Source: Betaproteobacteria bacterium
GTDB lineage: Bacteria > Pseudomonadota > Gammaproteobacteria > Burkholderiales > Rhodocyclaceae
Direction: 5' to 3'
DNA length: 36,528 bases
Assembly (NCBI GenBank): GCA_019136545.1
Contig: JAGVUA010000070.1
Span: forward strand, 1 to 36,528
The notes below the pieces were generated by a model, which was not told the origin of the DNA, ran no database searches, and saw nothing but the letters and a program-made list of their open reading frames with translations. Both the position numbers and the translations under genes were made by a program. This document shows positions 26,887 to 35,983 of this stretch, one piece after another (the first letter of the stretch is position 1; each line of letters starts with the position of its first letter).

Positions 26887-27436
26887 GATCATCCTCGTTG
26901 TCAAACGTCTTGTCGTCCCGGCTCATTGCCAGCACCAATTCGGCCTCGGCCACCGAGATGCCACACTCCTCGGCAACGCCGCGCGCGTCGAATCCGCGCT
27001 CCGCCAGCGCGGCGGCTTCGGCGTACAAGGGCGACACGCGGCGCGGCGCCCGCTCGCGCTTCAGCTCGTTCAAGTCCTCGCGCAAGGCGGCCACCTCGGC
27101 GCGCAAGCGCCTGACTTCCGCCTCGAGTTCGCGCATGGCCAGATGACGCGCGAACTCGGTGCTGGCGGCTTCGATGGTCCCGAGGGATCCGGCGCCGGCG
27201 TTTTGCGTCGGCTCATAGGATGCCTGGATGATCGGCATGTCCTCCAGTCCAGGATCGGCGTCGGCGGTCGGCACGACCGGCGGAGCGAACGCGGCGAGCG
27301 GCGGCTCGGCCGCGGCGACGAACGCATGGCGGCGCTTGAGGCGCGCCAGTCCCAGCAGCGCCACCACGAGGTACACCGCCACGACGACAGCCGCAAGCAG
27401 CAGGCCTTCCCGCCAACCGATATCGATGAAGTCCAT
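26840..27436 (-). CDS. DUF2802 membrane-anchored protein
   Basis: A 198-residue protein. An N-terminal membrane helix (about 10-31) is followed by a low-complexity region, a short coiled coil (about 98-127, with heptads such as ELEAEVRRLRAEVAALRED) and the DUF2802 helical motif (about 132-165, YAEAAALAERGFDARGVAEEC) that resembles a small helix-turn-helix. The start MDFIDIGWREGLLL at 27436 was chosen since the helix begins right after it. It heads the minus-strand run toward ubiD. Function unknown; DUF2802 proteins are common in beta- and gammaproteobacteria. Confidence 0.82.
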   Translation of the reverse strand: MDFIDIGWREGLLLAAVVVAVYLVVALLGLARLKRRHAFVAAAEPPLAAFAPPVVPTADADPGLEDMPIIQASYEPTQNAGAGSLGTIEAASTEFARHLAMRELEAEVRRLRAEVAALREDLNELKRERAPRRVSPLYAEAAALAERGFDARGVAEECGISVAEAELVLAMSRDDKTFDNEDDHDGTGYRAAAEPARR

Positions 27437-27506
27437 CCGCCCTTTCCCGGCATCCGCCGCCACGCCCCGCCCGGCCCATCGCGCCGCCCCAAAGCCGCGG
27501 GAAAGG

Positions 27507-27534
27507 CTGGAAACGGGCAAATTGCCTTGATAAT
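27507..27534 (+). promoter_or_regulatory. Candidate promoter of the nucleotide-sugar operon
   Basis: GATAAT at 27529-27534 matches the -10 consensus at five of six positions; the -35 at 27507-27512 (CTGGAA, spacer 16) is poor. It is the best candidate in the 146-base gap before ydcF and would give a leader of about 40 bases. Confidence 0.3.
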
Positions 27535-27582
27535 AGCGGCCCGTATCGTGTGAAAAGTCATGATCAGGCCGGCTTTGCCCCC

Positions 27583-28371
27583 ATGTTTCCGCTGAAGAAA
27601 CTTCTTGCCGCACTGCTCCTGCCGCCGGTCGGCCTGCTGCTGCTGGCGATGTTCGGCCTTTGGCTGGCGCGCCGGCGGCCGCGCCTCGGCCACGGATTGA
27701 TCGCCGGCAGCCTCGCCGCGCTCTGGCTGTTGTCGACGCCGTGGGTCGCCGGCCAACTGATCGGCACGCTGGAAGATGCGCCGCCGATCGCCAGCGACGA
27801 CCTGCGCCGCTGCCAGGCCATCGTCATACTCGGCGCCGGCACTTACGCCAACGCGCCGGAGTACGGCGACGACACCGTGAACGCCCTGGCGCTGGAGCGC
27901 TTGCGTTTTGGCGCGCGGCTGGCGCGGGCGAGCGGCCTGCCCATCGCCGTCACCGGCGGCGCGCCGTCGGGGGGGCGTCCGGAAGGCGAATCGATGCGCG
28001 AAGCGCTGACCGCCGATTTCGGCGTCGGGGTTCGCTGGGTCGAAAGTCAGTCGCGGGACACCGCCGAGAACGCCGCCTATCTGACGCCCATGCTGGCGCG
28101 GGATGGCATCGACCGCGTCGCGCTGGTGACGCACGCTTTCCATATGCCGCGCGCACGCTATCTGTTCGAACAGGCCGGCCTGCAGGTCGTGCCGGCGCCG
28201 ACCCGGTTCTTTTCCGCGCCGCCGGACAGCGGCCCGCTCGGTTTCGCCGGCGACTGGCTGCCTGGCATCCAGGCCCTGCGGCTGAGCTATTTCGCCATCC
28301 ACGAATGGCTCGGACGCGGCGCGAGTATGATTCGCCATCCAATCGACCGTCATCTTTCCCTGTCGCCATGA
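27583..28371 (+). CDS. YdcF/ElyC-like DUF218 envelope protein
   Basis: A 262-residue protein with two N-terminal membrane helices (about 5-23 and 34-52) and a DUF218 domain (about 75-230). Conserved parts are VILGAGTY, the SRDTAENA segment and LVTHAFHMPRA. E. coli ElyC, of the same family, affects undecaprenyl-phosphate-dependent envelope synthesis, which fits the polysaccharide precursors encoded downstream. The start MFPLKKLL at 27583 is chosen over a GTG at 27550 because the extra residues are hydrophilic and precede the first helix; neither has a clear ribosome site. Its stop overlaps the manC start (ATGA). Confidence 0.88.
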   Translation: MFPLKKLLAALLLPPVGLLLLAMFGLWLARRRPRLGHGLIAGSLAALWLLSTPWVAGQLIGTLEDAPPIASDDLRRCQAIVILGAGTYANAPEYGDDTVNALALERLRFGARLARASGLPIAVTGGAPSGGRPEGESMREALTADFGVGVRWVESQSRDTAENAAYLTPMLARDGIDRVALVTHAFHMPRARYLFEQAGLQVVPAPTRFFSAPPDSGPLGFAGDWLPGIQALRLSYFAIHEWLGRGASMIRHPIDRHLSLSP

Positions 28372-29807
28372 TCCTACCCGTCATCCTTTCCGGCGGTTCC
28401 GGCACCCGTCTCTGGCCGCTTTCGCGCGAGCAGTATCCCAAGCAGCTGCTGCCGCTGGTCGGCAAGGACTCCATGCTGCAAGCCACCGTCTTGCGCCTCG
28501 ACGGCCTGGCCGATGTCGCCGAGCCGCTGCTGGTCTGCAACGAGGAGCATCGTTTCGCCGTCGCCGAGCAAGTCCGGCAACTCGGCCGCAACGGCACCGT
28601 GGTGCTGGAACCGGTCGGCCGCAATACCGCGCCCGCGGTGACGCTGGCGGCCCTGCTGGCGCTGCGCCAAGACCAGGATCCGGCCATGGTGGTCATGCCG
28701 GCCGACCACGTGATCGTCGACGGCGCGCGTTTCCGCGAGGCCGTGCGGCAAGCGGTCCGGCTGGCCGAGACCGGCATGATCGTCACGTTCGGCATCGCGC
28801 CCGACTGTCCGGAAACCGGCTATGGCTACATCCAGCGCGGCGACGCCCTGCCCGGCGAAGCGGCCGCGTTCCGGTTGGCGCGCTTCGTCGAGAAGCCCGA
28901 TCGCGCGACGGCCCAGCGCTATCTGGATGCCGGGGATCATCTCTGGAACAGCGGCCTGTTCGTCATGAAGGCGTCGGTCTGGCGCGATGCCATCGGCCGT
29001 TGCCGACCGGACATCCTGTCGGCCTGCGAGCGCGCGCTGGCCGATGTGCGGACCGATGGGGATTTCGTGCGCGTGGCCAGGGAGGCCTTCGCCGCCTGCC
29101 CGTCCGACTCGATCGATTACGCGGTCATGGAGCGGATTGCCGCGGGCGTGGCCGGCCTGCCGGCCGCGGCGGTGATTCCGCTTTCGGCCGGCTGGTCGGA
29201 CGTCGGCGCGTGGGATTCGCTCTGGCAGGTCCTGCCCAAGGACGAGGCCGGCAACGCCTGGCGCGGCGACGTCATGCTGCACGACACCGCGCATACGCTG
29301 GCGTTTTCCGAGAGCCGCCTCGTGGCCTGCGTCGGCGTGCGCGACCTGGTCGTTGTCGAAACGCCGGATGCCGTGCTGGTCGCCCACAAGGATCGCACCC
29401 AGGACGTCAAGAAGATCGCCGAACGGCTCAAGCAGGAAGCCCGCGGCGAGGCGCAGGTCCATCGCAAGGTGCATCGTCCCTGGGGCTCCTACGACGGCGT
29501 CGACGCGGGCGAGCGCTTCCAGGTCAAGCGCATCGTCGTCAAGCCGGGCGCCTCCCTGTCGCTGCAGATGCATCATCACCGCGCCGAGCACTGGGTAGTG
29601 GTGCGCGGCACGGCCAAGGTGACGCGCGGCGACGAGACTTTGCTGGTCTCGGAAAACGAGTCCACCTTCATCCCGCTCGGCGTCAGGCATCGTCTTGAAA
29701 ATCCCGGCAAGCTGATGCTCGAGATGATCGAGGTGCAGTCAGGCGCCTATCTCGGCGAGGACGACATCGTCCGTTTCGAAGACACTTACGGCAGGCAAGG
29801 CCAATGA
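28368..29807 (+). CDS. manC: Mannose-1-phosphate guanylyltransferase / mannose-6-phosphate isomerase
   Basis: A 479-residue bifunctional type II enzyme that makes GDP-mannose. The nucleotidyltransferase part (1-340) has the signature [20 protein letters not shown] and FVEKP. The C-terminal cupin (about 360-475) has [12 protein letters not shown] and the metal-binding MHHHRAEHW, so the isomerase site seems intact. The start at 28368 overlaps the ydcF stop and the gene's own stop overlaps rfbB, both as ATGA. No GDP-mannose dehydratase is present in the window, so GDP-mannose is probably used directly or modified elsewhere. Confidence 0.96.
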   Translation: MILPVILSGGSGTRLWPLSREQYPKQLLPLVGKDSMLQATVLRLDGLADVAEPLLVCNEEHRFAVAEQVRQLGRNGTVVLEPVGRNTAPAVTLAALLALRQDQDPAMVVMPADHVIVDGARFREAVRQAVRLAETGMIVTFGIAPDCPETGYGYIQRGDALPGEAAAFRLARFVEKPDRATAQRYLDAGDHLWNSGLFVMKASVWRDAIGRCRPDILSACERALADVRTDGDFVRVAREAFAACPSDSIDYAVMERIAAGVAGLPAAAVIPLSAGWSDVGAWDSLWQVLPKDEAGNAWRGDVMLHDTAHTLAFSESRLVACVGVRDLVVVETPDAVLVAHKDRTQDVKKIAERLKQEARGEAQVHRKVHRPWGSYDGVDAGERFQVKRIVVKPGASLSLQMHHHRAEHWVVVRGTAKVTRGDETLLVSENESTFIPLGVRHRLENPGKLMLEMIEVQSGAYLGEDDIVRFEDTYGRQGQ

Positions 29808-30865
29808 TTCTGGTAACCGGCGGCGCCGGGTTCATCGGCGCCAATTTCGTGCTGGACTGGCTCGCCCAAACCGGCGAACCGGTCGTCAATCTCGACAAGC
29901 TGACCTACGCGGGCAACCTCGAGAACCTGGCCTCGCTCGACGGCGATGTCCGCCATGCCTTCGTGCGCGGCGACATCTGCGACCGGGGCCTGCTCGACAG
30001 TCTGCTGGCCGAGCGGCAGCCGCGCGCCATCGTCCATTTTGCCGCCGAGTCGCACGTCGATCGCTCCATCCATGGCCCCGGCGAATTCATTCGCACCAAC
30101 ATCGAAGGCACCTTCACGCTGCTGGAAGCGGCGCGCGCCTACTGGGGCGGCCTGGCCGGCGCGGCGCGGCAGGATTTCCGCTTCCTGCACGTCTCCACCG
30201 ACGAGGTCTATGGCTCGCTCGGGCCGCAGGATCCGCCCTTCGCGGAAACCAAGGCTTATGAGCCGAACAGTCCTTACTCGGCGTCGAAAGCCGCCTCCGA
30301 TCACCTGGTGCGCGCCTACCACCACACCTACGGCCTGCCGACGCTGACCACCAACTGCTCGAACAACTACGGCCCCTACCAGTTCCCGGAGAAGCTGATT
30401 CCGCTGGTGATCGCCAACGCGCTGGCCGGCAAGTCGCTGCCGATCTACGGCGACGGTATGAACGTGCGCGACTGGCTCTATGTCGGCGACCACTGCGCGG
30501 CCATTCGCGCCGTGCTGGCGCGCGGCCGCACCGGCGAGACCTACAACATCGGCGGCTGGAACGAGATGCCCAACCTGGTCATCGTCAAGACCATCTGCGC
30601 TCTGCTCGACGAACTGCACCCGAGCGGGGCCGGCCCCTATGAACGGCTTCTGACCTTCGTCAAGGACCGGCCCGGCCATGACCGCCGCTACGCCATCGAC
30701 GCGCGCAAGATCGAGCGCGAACTCGGCTGGCGGCCCGCCGAGACTTTCGAAACCGGCATCGGCAAGACCGTGCGCTGGTATCTCGACCACCAGGACTGGG
30801 TGGCGCACGTGCAGAGCGGCGCCTACCGGGAATGGGTCGAGAAGCACTACGGGGCGCGCCCATGA
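29804..30865 (+). CDS. rfbB: dTDP-glucose 4,6-dehydratase
   Basis: A 353-residue short-chain dehydrogenase/reductase that converts dTDP-glucose to dTDP-4-keto-6-deoxyglucose, the second step to dTDP-L-rhamnose. The NAD-binding [10 protein letters not shown] is at 6-15, the catalytic Thr-Asp-Glu at 132-134 (STDEVYG), and Tyr158-xxx-Lys162 is in [10 protein letters not shown]. Length is normal. It is coupled on both sides by ATGA overlaps (manC and rfbD). Confidence 0.97.
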   Translation: MILVTGGAGFIGANFVLDWLAQTGEPVVNLDKLTYAGNLENLASLDGDVRHAFVRGDICDRGLLDSLLAERQPRAIVHFAAESHVDRSIHGPGEFIRTNIEGTFTLLEAARAYWGGLAGAARQDFRFLHVSTDEVYGSLGPQDPPFAETKAYEPNSPYSASKAASDHLVRAYHHTYGLPTLTTNCSNNYGPYQFPEKLIPLVIANALAGKSLPIYGDGMNVRDWLYVGDHCAAIRAVLARGRTGETYNIGGWNEMPNLVIVKTICALLDELHPSGAGPYERLLTFVKDRPGHDRRYAIDARKIERELGWRPAETFETGIGKTVRWYLDHQDWVAHVQSGAYREWVEKHYGARP

Positions 30866-31749
30866 GGCTGCTGCTGATCGGCAAGAACGGCCAGCTCGGC
30901 TTCGAGTTGCGGCGGGCGCTGGCCCCGCTCGGCGAGGTCTTCGGCGTCGATTTTCCGGAATGCGACCTGGCGCAGCCGGCATCGATTCAGGCCATCGTCG
31001 CGCAGGTCAATCCCCATGTCATCGTCAATGCCGCCGCCTACACGGCGGTGGACAAGGCCGAATCGGAGCCGGCGCTGGCGCGCGCCATCAACGCCGCGGC
31101 ACCCGGCCTGCTGGGCGAGGCGGCGCGCCGGATCGGCGCGCGGGTCATTCACTATTCGACCGACTACGTTTATGACGGCGCCAAGCGCACGCCCTATCGG
31201 GAGGACGACGCCACCGGCCCGCTCGGCATCTACGGCCTGACCAAGCGCGACGGCGACGCGGCACTGGCCGCGAGCGGGGCCGATTACTTCGTCTTTCGCA
31301 CCAGTTGGGTGTTCGGCGCGCATGGCGGCAACTTCGTCAAAACCATCCTGCGTCTGGCGGCCGAACGGGACAAGCTCGCCATCGTCGCCGACCAGTTCGG
31401 CGCGCCGACCTCGGCGGCGCTGCTGGCCGACGTGACCGCGCAGGTCCTGGGTCAGCTGCGCTGGCACGCGCCGGCCGCCGCTCCGTCCGGCGTTTACCAC
31501 CTGACTGCCGGCGGCGAGACTTCGTGGCACGGCTTCGCCCAGGCGATCCTGCGCGGCGGCGTGGCGCGGGGACTGACTTTCAAAGTGAGTCCCGAGGCCG
31601 TCGGCGCCATCGCCACCGCCGAGTATCCGCTGCCCGCCCGGCGACCGGCGAACTCGCGGCTCGACACCGCCAAGCTGCAACGAACCTTCGGGCTGGCGCT
31701 GCCGCCCTGGCAAGAGGGGCTCGAACACGTGCTCGACCAGATCATCTAA
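30862..31749 (+). CDS. rfbD: dTDP-4-dehydrorhamnose reductase
   Basis: A 295-residue reductase for the last step to dTDP-L-rhamnose. The Rossmann motif is GKNGQLG (7-13), STDYVYDG is at 99-106, and the catalytic Tyr124-xxx-Lys128 lies in YGLTKRDGD. The ATG at 30862 overlaps the rfbB stop. A 26-base gap to rfbA is the only real space in this operon. Confidence 0.96.
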   Translation: MRLLLIGKNGQLGFELRRALAPLGEVFGVDFPECDLAQPASIQAIVAQVNPHVIVNAAAYTAVDKAESEPALARAINAAAPGLLGEAARRIGARVIHYSTDYVYDGAKRTPYREDDATGPLGIYGLTKRDGDAALAASGADYFVFRTSWVFGAHGGNFVKTILRLAAERDKLAIVADQFGAPTSAALLADVTAQVLGQLRWHAPAAAPSGVYHLTAGGETSWHGFAQAILRGGVARGLTFKVSPEAVGAIATAEYPLPARRPANSRLDTAKLQRTFGLALPPWQEGLEHVLDQII

Positions 31750-31775
31750 CCACGCACCCGCTCAGGACTATCCGC

Positions 31776-32654
31776 ATGCGCAAGGGCATCATCCTCGCCG
31801 GTGGCTCCGGCACCCGCCTGTATCCCGTGACGATCGCCGTTTCCAAGCAACTCCTGCCGATCCACGACAAGCCGATGATCTACTATCCGCTGTCGACGCT
31901 GATGCTGGCGGGGATCCGCGACATCCTGATCATTTCGACCCCGCAGGACACGCCGCGCTTCGAGCAGCTGCTGGGCGACGGCAGCCGCTGGGGGCTCAAT
32001 CTCACCTACGCCGTGCAGCCCTCGCCGGACGGCCTGGCCCAGGCGTTCATCATCGGCCGCGAGTTCGTCGGCAACGATGCCGTGACCCTGGTGCTCGGCG
32101 ACAACATTTTTTATGGCCACGAGTTCGGCAACGCCCTCCAGGCGGCATCGACGCAAAGCGACGGCGCCACGGTGTTCGCCTATCCCGTGCACGACCCGGA
32201 ACGCTATGGCGTCGTCGAATTCGATGCACAGGGGCGCGCGATCAGCCTCGAGGAAAAGCCCAGGCAGCCGAAGTCGCGCTACGCCGTCACCGGGCTCTAT
32301 TTCTACGACAACCAGGTGCTCGACATCGCCGCTGGCCTCAAACCCTCGCCACGCGGGGAACTGGAAATCACCGACGTCAATCGCGTCTATCTCGACCGCA
32401 GCCGCCTCGATGTCGTCGTCATGGGCCGGGGCCATGCCTGGCTCGACACCGGCACGCACGACTCGCTGATTGAGGCTTCGCTGTTCATCGCCACCATCGA
32501 GAAGCGCCAGGGCTTGAAAGTGTCCTGCCCGGAGGAAATCGCCTGGCGCATGGGCTGGATCGACGGCGCGGGCCTCGAAGCCCTCGCGCAGCCGCTGGCC
32601 AAGAACAGCTACGGGCAATACCTGCTGGAACTGCTGCGCGAGCGGGTGTTCTGA
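31776..32654 (+). CDS. rfbA: Glucose-1-phosphate thymidylyltransferase
   Basis: A 292-residue nucleotidyltransferase that makes dTDP-glucose from glucose-1-phosphate and dTTP, the first step of the rhamnose pathway. Diagnostic parts are [27 protein letters not shown] and LGDNIFYG, with EEKP in the middle and the Asp-Thr-Gly-Thr segment ([11 protein letters not shown]). Length is as expected. Its TGA shares one base with the rfbC ATG. Confidence 0.97.
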   Translation: MRKGIILAGGSGTRLYPVTIAVSKQLLPIHDKPMIYYPLSTLMLAGIRDILIISTPQDTPRFEQLLGDGSRWGLNLTYAVQPSPDGLAQAFIIGREFVGNDAVTLVLGDNIFYGHEFGNALQAASTQSDGATVFAYPVHDPERYGVVEFDAQGRAISLEEKPRQPKSRYAVTGLYFYDNQVLDIAAGLKPSPRGELEITDVNRVYLDRSRLDVVVMGRGHAWLDTGTHDSLIEASLFIATIEKRQGLKVSCPEEIAWRMGWIDGAGLEALAQPLAKNSYGQYLLELLRERVF

Positions 32655-33202
32655 TGCAGGTCATCGCCACTCCGCTCGATGGCGTGCTGATCCTGGCGCC
32701 CAAGGTATTCGGCGATGCGCGCGGCTTTTTTTTCGAAAGCTTCAACGCCCGCCGTTTCGAGGAACTGACCGGCGTGCGCACGAATTTCGTGCAGGACAAC
32801 CATTCGCGGTCGAGCCGCGGCGTGCTGCGCGGCCTGCACTATCAACTCCGGCAGCCGCAGGGCAAGCTGGTGCGCGTGGTGGCGGGCGACGTGTTCGACG
32901 TCGCGGTCGATATCCGCAAGTCGTCGCCGACTTTCGGCAAGTGGTACGGCCACCGGCTGTCCGCCGAAAACAAAAGTCAGCTGTGGATCCCCGCCGGCTT
33001 CGCGCACGGCTTCGTCGTGCTTTCCGAACATGCCGACTTTCTCTACAAGACGACCGACTACTGGGCGCCCGAGCACGAACGCTGCATCGCCTGGAACGAT
33101 CCCGATCTGGCTATCGACTGGCCGCTCGGCGACTTGACGCCGCAGGTATCGGCCAAGGATGCCCAGGGCGCCGCCTTGTGCACCGCGGAGGTGTTTCCGT
33201 GA
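32654..33202 (+). CDS. rfbC: dTDP-4-dehydrorhamnose 3,5-epimerase
   Basis: A 182-residue cupin-fold epimerase, third step to dTDP-L-rhamnose. The motif RGVLRGLHYQ carries the catalytic base His62; the C-terminal half contains the aromatic segment FLYKTTDYWAPEHE and the conserved WNDPDLAIDWP. Length is typical. It is coupled to rfbA (TGATG) and galE (GTGA). Confidence 0.97.
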   Translation: MQVIATPLDGVLILAPKVFGDARGFFFESFNARRFEELTGVRTNFVQDNHSRSSRGVLRGLHYQLRQPQGKLVRVVAGDVFDVAVDIRKSSPTFGKWYGHRLSAENKSQLWIPAGFAHGFVVLSEHADFLYKTTDYWAPEHERCIAWNDPDLAIDWPLGDLTPQVSAKDAQGAALCTAEVFP

Positions 33203-34212
33203 AAGTGCTGGTCACCGGCGGTGCCGGCTACATCGGTTCGCATACCGTCGTCGAATTGCTGGCGGCCGGATTCGACGTCACCGTCGTCGACAATCTCTGC
33301 AACAGCAAGGCTTCGGTGCTCGATCGCATCGAGACCATCGCTGGCCGCCGGCCCGCCTTCATCGAGGCCGATATCCGCGACCGCCCGACGATCAGCGCGG
33401 CGCTCGGCGGCTGCCAGGCCGTCATCCATTTCGCCGGACTGAAGGCGGTGGGCGAATCGGTGGCGAAACCGGTCGAGTACTACGACAACAACGTTGCCGG
33501 CAGCATCGCGCTGTTCGAGGCGATGCGCGACGGCGGTGTCAAGACGCTGGTATTTTCGTCGTCGGCCACCGTCTATGGCGATCCGCATGCCGTGCCGATC
33601 CGGGAGGATTTTCCCTTGTCGGCGACCAATCCCTATGGCCGCTCGAAACTGATGATCGAGGACATCCTGCGCGATGTCGCCCAATCGGACGACGCATGGC
33701 GGATCGCTCTGTTGCGCTATTTCAATCCGGTCGGCGCGCATGCGTCCGGGCTCATCGGCGAAGACCCGAACGGCCTCCCCAACAACCTGATGCCCTTCGT
33801 GGCGCAGGTGGCGGCCGGCGAGCTGCCCGAACTGGCGGTATTCGGCAACGACTACCCGACGGCCGACGGCACGGGCGTGCGCGATTACATCCACGTGGTC
33901 GACCTTGCGCTCGGCCATCTCGCCGCGCTACGGGCGATGGCGCGCGGCACGGGGCTGTTGACGGTCAACCTGGGGACCGGTCGCGGCTATTCCGTGCTGG
34001 AAATGATCCGATCCTTCGAGAAAGCCAGCGGCCGGAAGATTCCCTATCGCATCGGCGCCAGGCGTCCGGGCGACATCGCGCAGTGTTACGCCGATCCCTC
34101 GCGGGCCCGGCAAACGCTGGGATGGCACGCCGAACGGGATGTCGACGCCATGTGCGCGGATACCTGGCGCTGGCAACGCTGGGCCGTGGCGAATCTCGGC
34201 GGACGAGCCTGA
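33199..34212 (+). CDS. galE: UDP-glucose 4-epimerase
   Basis: A 337-residue epimerase that interconverts UDP-glucose and UDP-galactose. The NAD motif GGAGYIGSH is at 7-15, SSATVYG at 121-127, and catalytic Tyr146-xxx-Lys150 in NPYGRSKLMIED. The start is a GTG overlapping the rfbC stop. It is the last gene of the nucleotide-sugar operon; galT and galK are absent, so it likely serves surface polysaccharide rather than galactose use. Confidence 0.96.
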   Translation: MKVLVTGGAGYIGSHTVVELLAAGFDVTVVDNLCNSKASVLDRIETIAGRRPAFIEADIRDRPTISAALGGCQAVIHFAGLKAVGESVAKPVEYYDNNVAGSIALFEAMRDGGVKTLVFSSSATVYGDPHAVPIREDFPLSATNPYGRSKLMIEDILRDVAQSDDAWRIALLRYFNPVGAHASGLIGEDPNGLPNNLMPFVAQVAAGELPELAVFGNDYPTADGTGVRDYIHVVDLALGHLAALRAMARGTGLLTVNLGTGRGYSVLEMIRSFEKASGRKIPYRIGARRPGDIAQCYADPSRARQTLGWHAERDVDAMCADTWRWQRWAVANLGGRA

Positions 34213-34268
34213 TTTCACCGCCATGCCGCGAAGCCTCTGGAAGAACCGCTGATTCGAGCATCCCGATG

Positions 34269-34285
34269 GCCGTCGAACCGACGGC
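34269..34285. repeat. Hairpin between galE and the HTH gene
   Basis: GCCGTCG-AAC-CGACGGC is a perfect 7-bp stem in the 112-base gap between two convergent genes. No T-run follows on either strand, so an intrinsic terminator is unproven. A TGCCGTTGGCA-like word follows twice. Confidence 0.4.
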
Positions 34286-34324
34286 TGCCGTTGGCATCCT
34301 TCGTCCGTGGCGGCCGTTGGCAGT

Positions 34325-35065
34325 TTAGGTTTGCGGAATTCGAAGTCTCGTGAATGCGGCCAGTTCCCACTCGCGCATGGCGAGCAGAAGCCCCGTGCCG
34401 CGACGTTTGGCTAAAGGCGCGTCGAGGCTCTCCGCATGGAGTTCGTCAAACCGCTGCCGCAGCTTGCGAAGCTCGCCCTGCATTTTGGCAATCGCTGTGT
34501 CGGTGAGCATGGCGTGCGAAAAGGCCAATACCTCATCGGTGCTGCCAAAGCCGCTGCCAAGGAAGTCGCCCATGCCTTGGCGCCAGAAATAGTGACGTAT
34601 CGGGCCGCGCGGCAGCCAATCGAAATCGCGCGCGACGTTGAGGCGAATCCGATTGCCGGGCAGCAGGTGGATGAGCCTCAGGCGATCCAATTTGGCGAGC
34701 CGGCCAACCACCTGCGCTTGGGTCAGCGCATAGGTATCGGTGATGTCCGACACGGTCCAGTGGTTGAGAACGCAGACGGCAACGAGCAATAGTTTTTCGT
34801 CCGAAACCAATTCGCGTTCCTGGGTCTCGTCGAGCGTGCGCAGGCGACCGCCGCCCGCGGCTGCCTCCTGGGCCAGTTCGGCAAGCGTGAGACCCAAGAT
34901 CCGTGCGATTTCGACCAGCCGCGCGACGGTGAGGCGGCGGCTGGCGAACACCCGCTTTACGCTCGGCTCGGAGATTCCGAGCTTTTTTGCGAGATCCCGG
35001 TAGGTCATCCCTTGGGCCTTGAGCTGACGCTTCAAGGTGACGACCAGTCTGTCGATGTCGTTCAT
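34325..35065 (-). CDS. XRE-type HTH transcriptional regulator
   Basis: A 246-residue protein. The N-terminal Cro/C1-type helix-turn-helix is at about 20-55 (MTYRDLAKKLGISEPSVKRV). The rest (about 85-246) is a helical domain that I do not recognise; parts such as HWTVSDITDTYALTQAQVVGR look like a second, MarR-like winged helix. It is convergent with galE and divergent from the ceramidase-like gene. A palindromic site lies just upstream of its start, suggesting autoregulation and control of the divergent lipid genes. No Shine-Dalgarno sequence is visible before the ATG. Confidence 0.85.
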   Translation of the reverse strand: MNDIDRLVVTLKRQLKAQGMTYRDLAKKLGISEPSVKRVFASRRLTVARLVEIARILGLTLAELAQEAAAGGGRLRTLDETQERELVSDEKLLLVAVCVLNHWTVSDITDTYALTQAQVVGRLAKLDRLRLIHLLPGNRIRLNVARDFDWLPRGPIRHYFWRQGMGDFLGSGFGSTDEVLAFSHAMLTDTAIAKMQGELRKLRQRFDELHAESLDAPLAKRRGTGLLLAMREWELAAFTRLRIPQT

Positions 35066-35073
35066 GAAGTTTG

Positions 35074-35095
35074 GTATCGTTTTTCAATACTATTG
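35074..35095. promoter_or_regulatory. Candidate operator between HTH and ceramidase-like genes
   Basis: GTATCG-TTTTT-CAATAC (35074-35090) is an imperfect palindrome, and CAATA-C-TATTG (35085-35095) overlaps it as a perfect one. The pair begins nine bases before the regulator start on the minus strand. Position suggests a binding site for the HTH protein itself, but no binding data can be read from sequence. Confidence 0.4.
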
Positions 35096-35185
35096 ATTCT
35101 ACATTGAGCGACTTCTTCCACGGCAGTTTCGTTATTTATGAGCTTGCCTCATCCTGAGTCCACCTGAATTCATCAAGGGGACACC

Positions 35186-35983
35186 ATGACCCGCAGCAGC
35201 CAACGGCTACCGACCGTCATCACCATTGCGCTCATTGGCGCCGCATTGATCCATGGTCCAATCGCGCAGCCGTCGCACTATCACGATTTCGCCGATCAGG
35301 CCACGCGCTTCGGCGTTGCGCATTTCGCCGACGTCGCCTCCAATCTGGGCTTTGTGCTGGTGGCACTCTGGGGATACGCGAGCCTTGCGCCCCTCCGCGC
35401 CGGATATGCGCTCGCGCATGGCTGGGGCGGCTATCGCTTGTTCCTTCTCGGCTTGCTGTTGACCGGCATAGGCTCGTCGTACTACCACCTCGCCCCGGAC
35501 AATGCGCGTCTGGTCTGGGACCGCCTGCCGATCGCCCTCGCCTGCGGCGGCCTGCTCGCCGGCGTATGGGGCGATACCCGCGGTCGGGACAGTCGCCGTG
35601 TCGCTGCGGTGCTGGCGCTGGCTGCTGTCGGCAGCGTCGCCTGGTGGCACTTTACCGAACTGGCCGGCAGGGGTGATCTACGCCCCTATCTGTTGCTCCA
35701 AGCGCTGCCCTTTCTGTTGATTCCGCTATGGCAACGGGGTTATGCTTATGGCAAATATGACCGTTGGTATTTCGGCGCCGCACTGGTGCTCTATGCTGCC
35801 GCCAAGTGGGCGGAAATGAATGACCATGAAATTGGCGCCGCGCTCGGCATGACCGGGCATACCCTGAAGCATCTTCTTGCCACGCTCGCATGCGCGAGCG
35901 TGGTCGCCGGCTTGAATCATCGGGTGATTGCCGCGATGAGCCGGGCCCAAGAACAATCACCGGGAAACCTTGATCATGCTTAG
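35186..35983 (+). CDS. Ceramidase-family (CREST) membrane hydrolase
   Basis: A 265-residue membrane protein with about seven helices. It has the residues expected for the alkaline ceramidase/CREST superfamily: Ser98 and His101 in GSSYYHLAP, Asp112 in VWDRLP, and His225 and His229 in GHTLKH, which together would hold a zinc ion and act as an amide hydrolase. AAGGGGA precedes the ATG. Substrate is unknown; ceramide itself is unusual in betaproteobacteria, so another N-acyl lipid is possible. The stop overlaps the start of an acyltransferase gene by 8 bases, so the two probably act in one lipid pathway. Confidence 0.87.
   Translation: MTRSSQRLPTVITIALIGAALIHGPIAQPSHYHDFADQATRFGVAHFADVASNLGFVLVALWGYASLAPLRAGYALAHGWGGYRLFLLGLLLTGIGSSYYHLAPDNARLVWDRLPIALACGGLLAGVWGDTRGRDSRRVAAVLALAAVGSVAWWHFTELAGRGDLRPYLLLQALPFLLIPLWQRGYAYGKYDRWYFGAALVLYAAAKWAEMNDHEIGAALGMTGHTLKHLLATLACASVVAGLNHRVIAAMSRAQEQSPGNLDHA

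Noticed and set aside
34213-34324. Small gene between galE and the HTH gene
   Set aside because: The reading frames there are extensions of shadow frames of galE, without a start site or known sequence; the gap holds only a hairpin.
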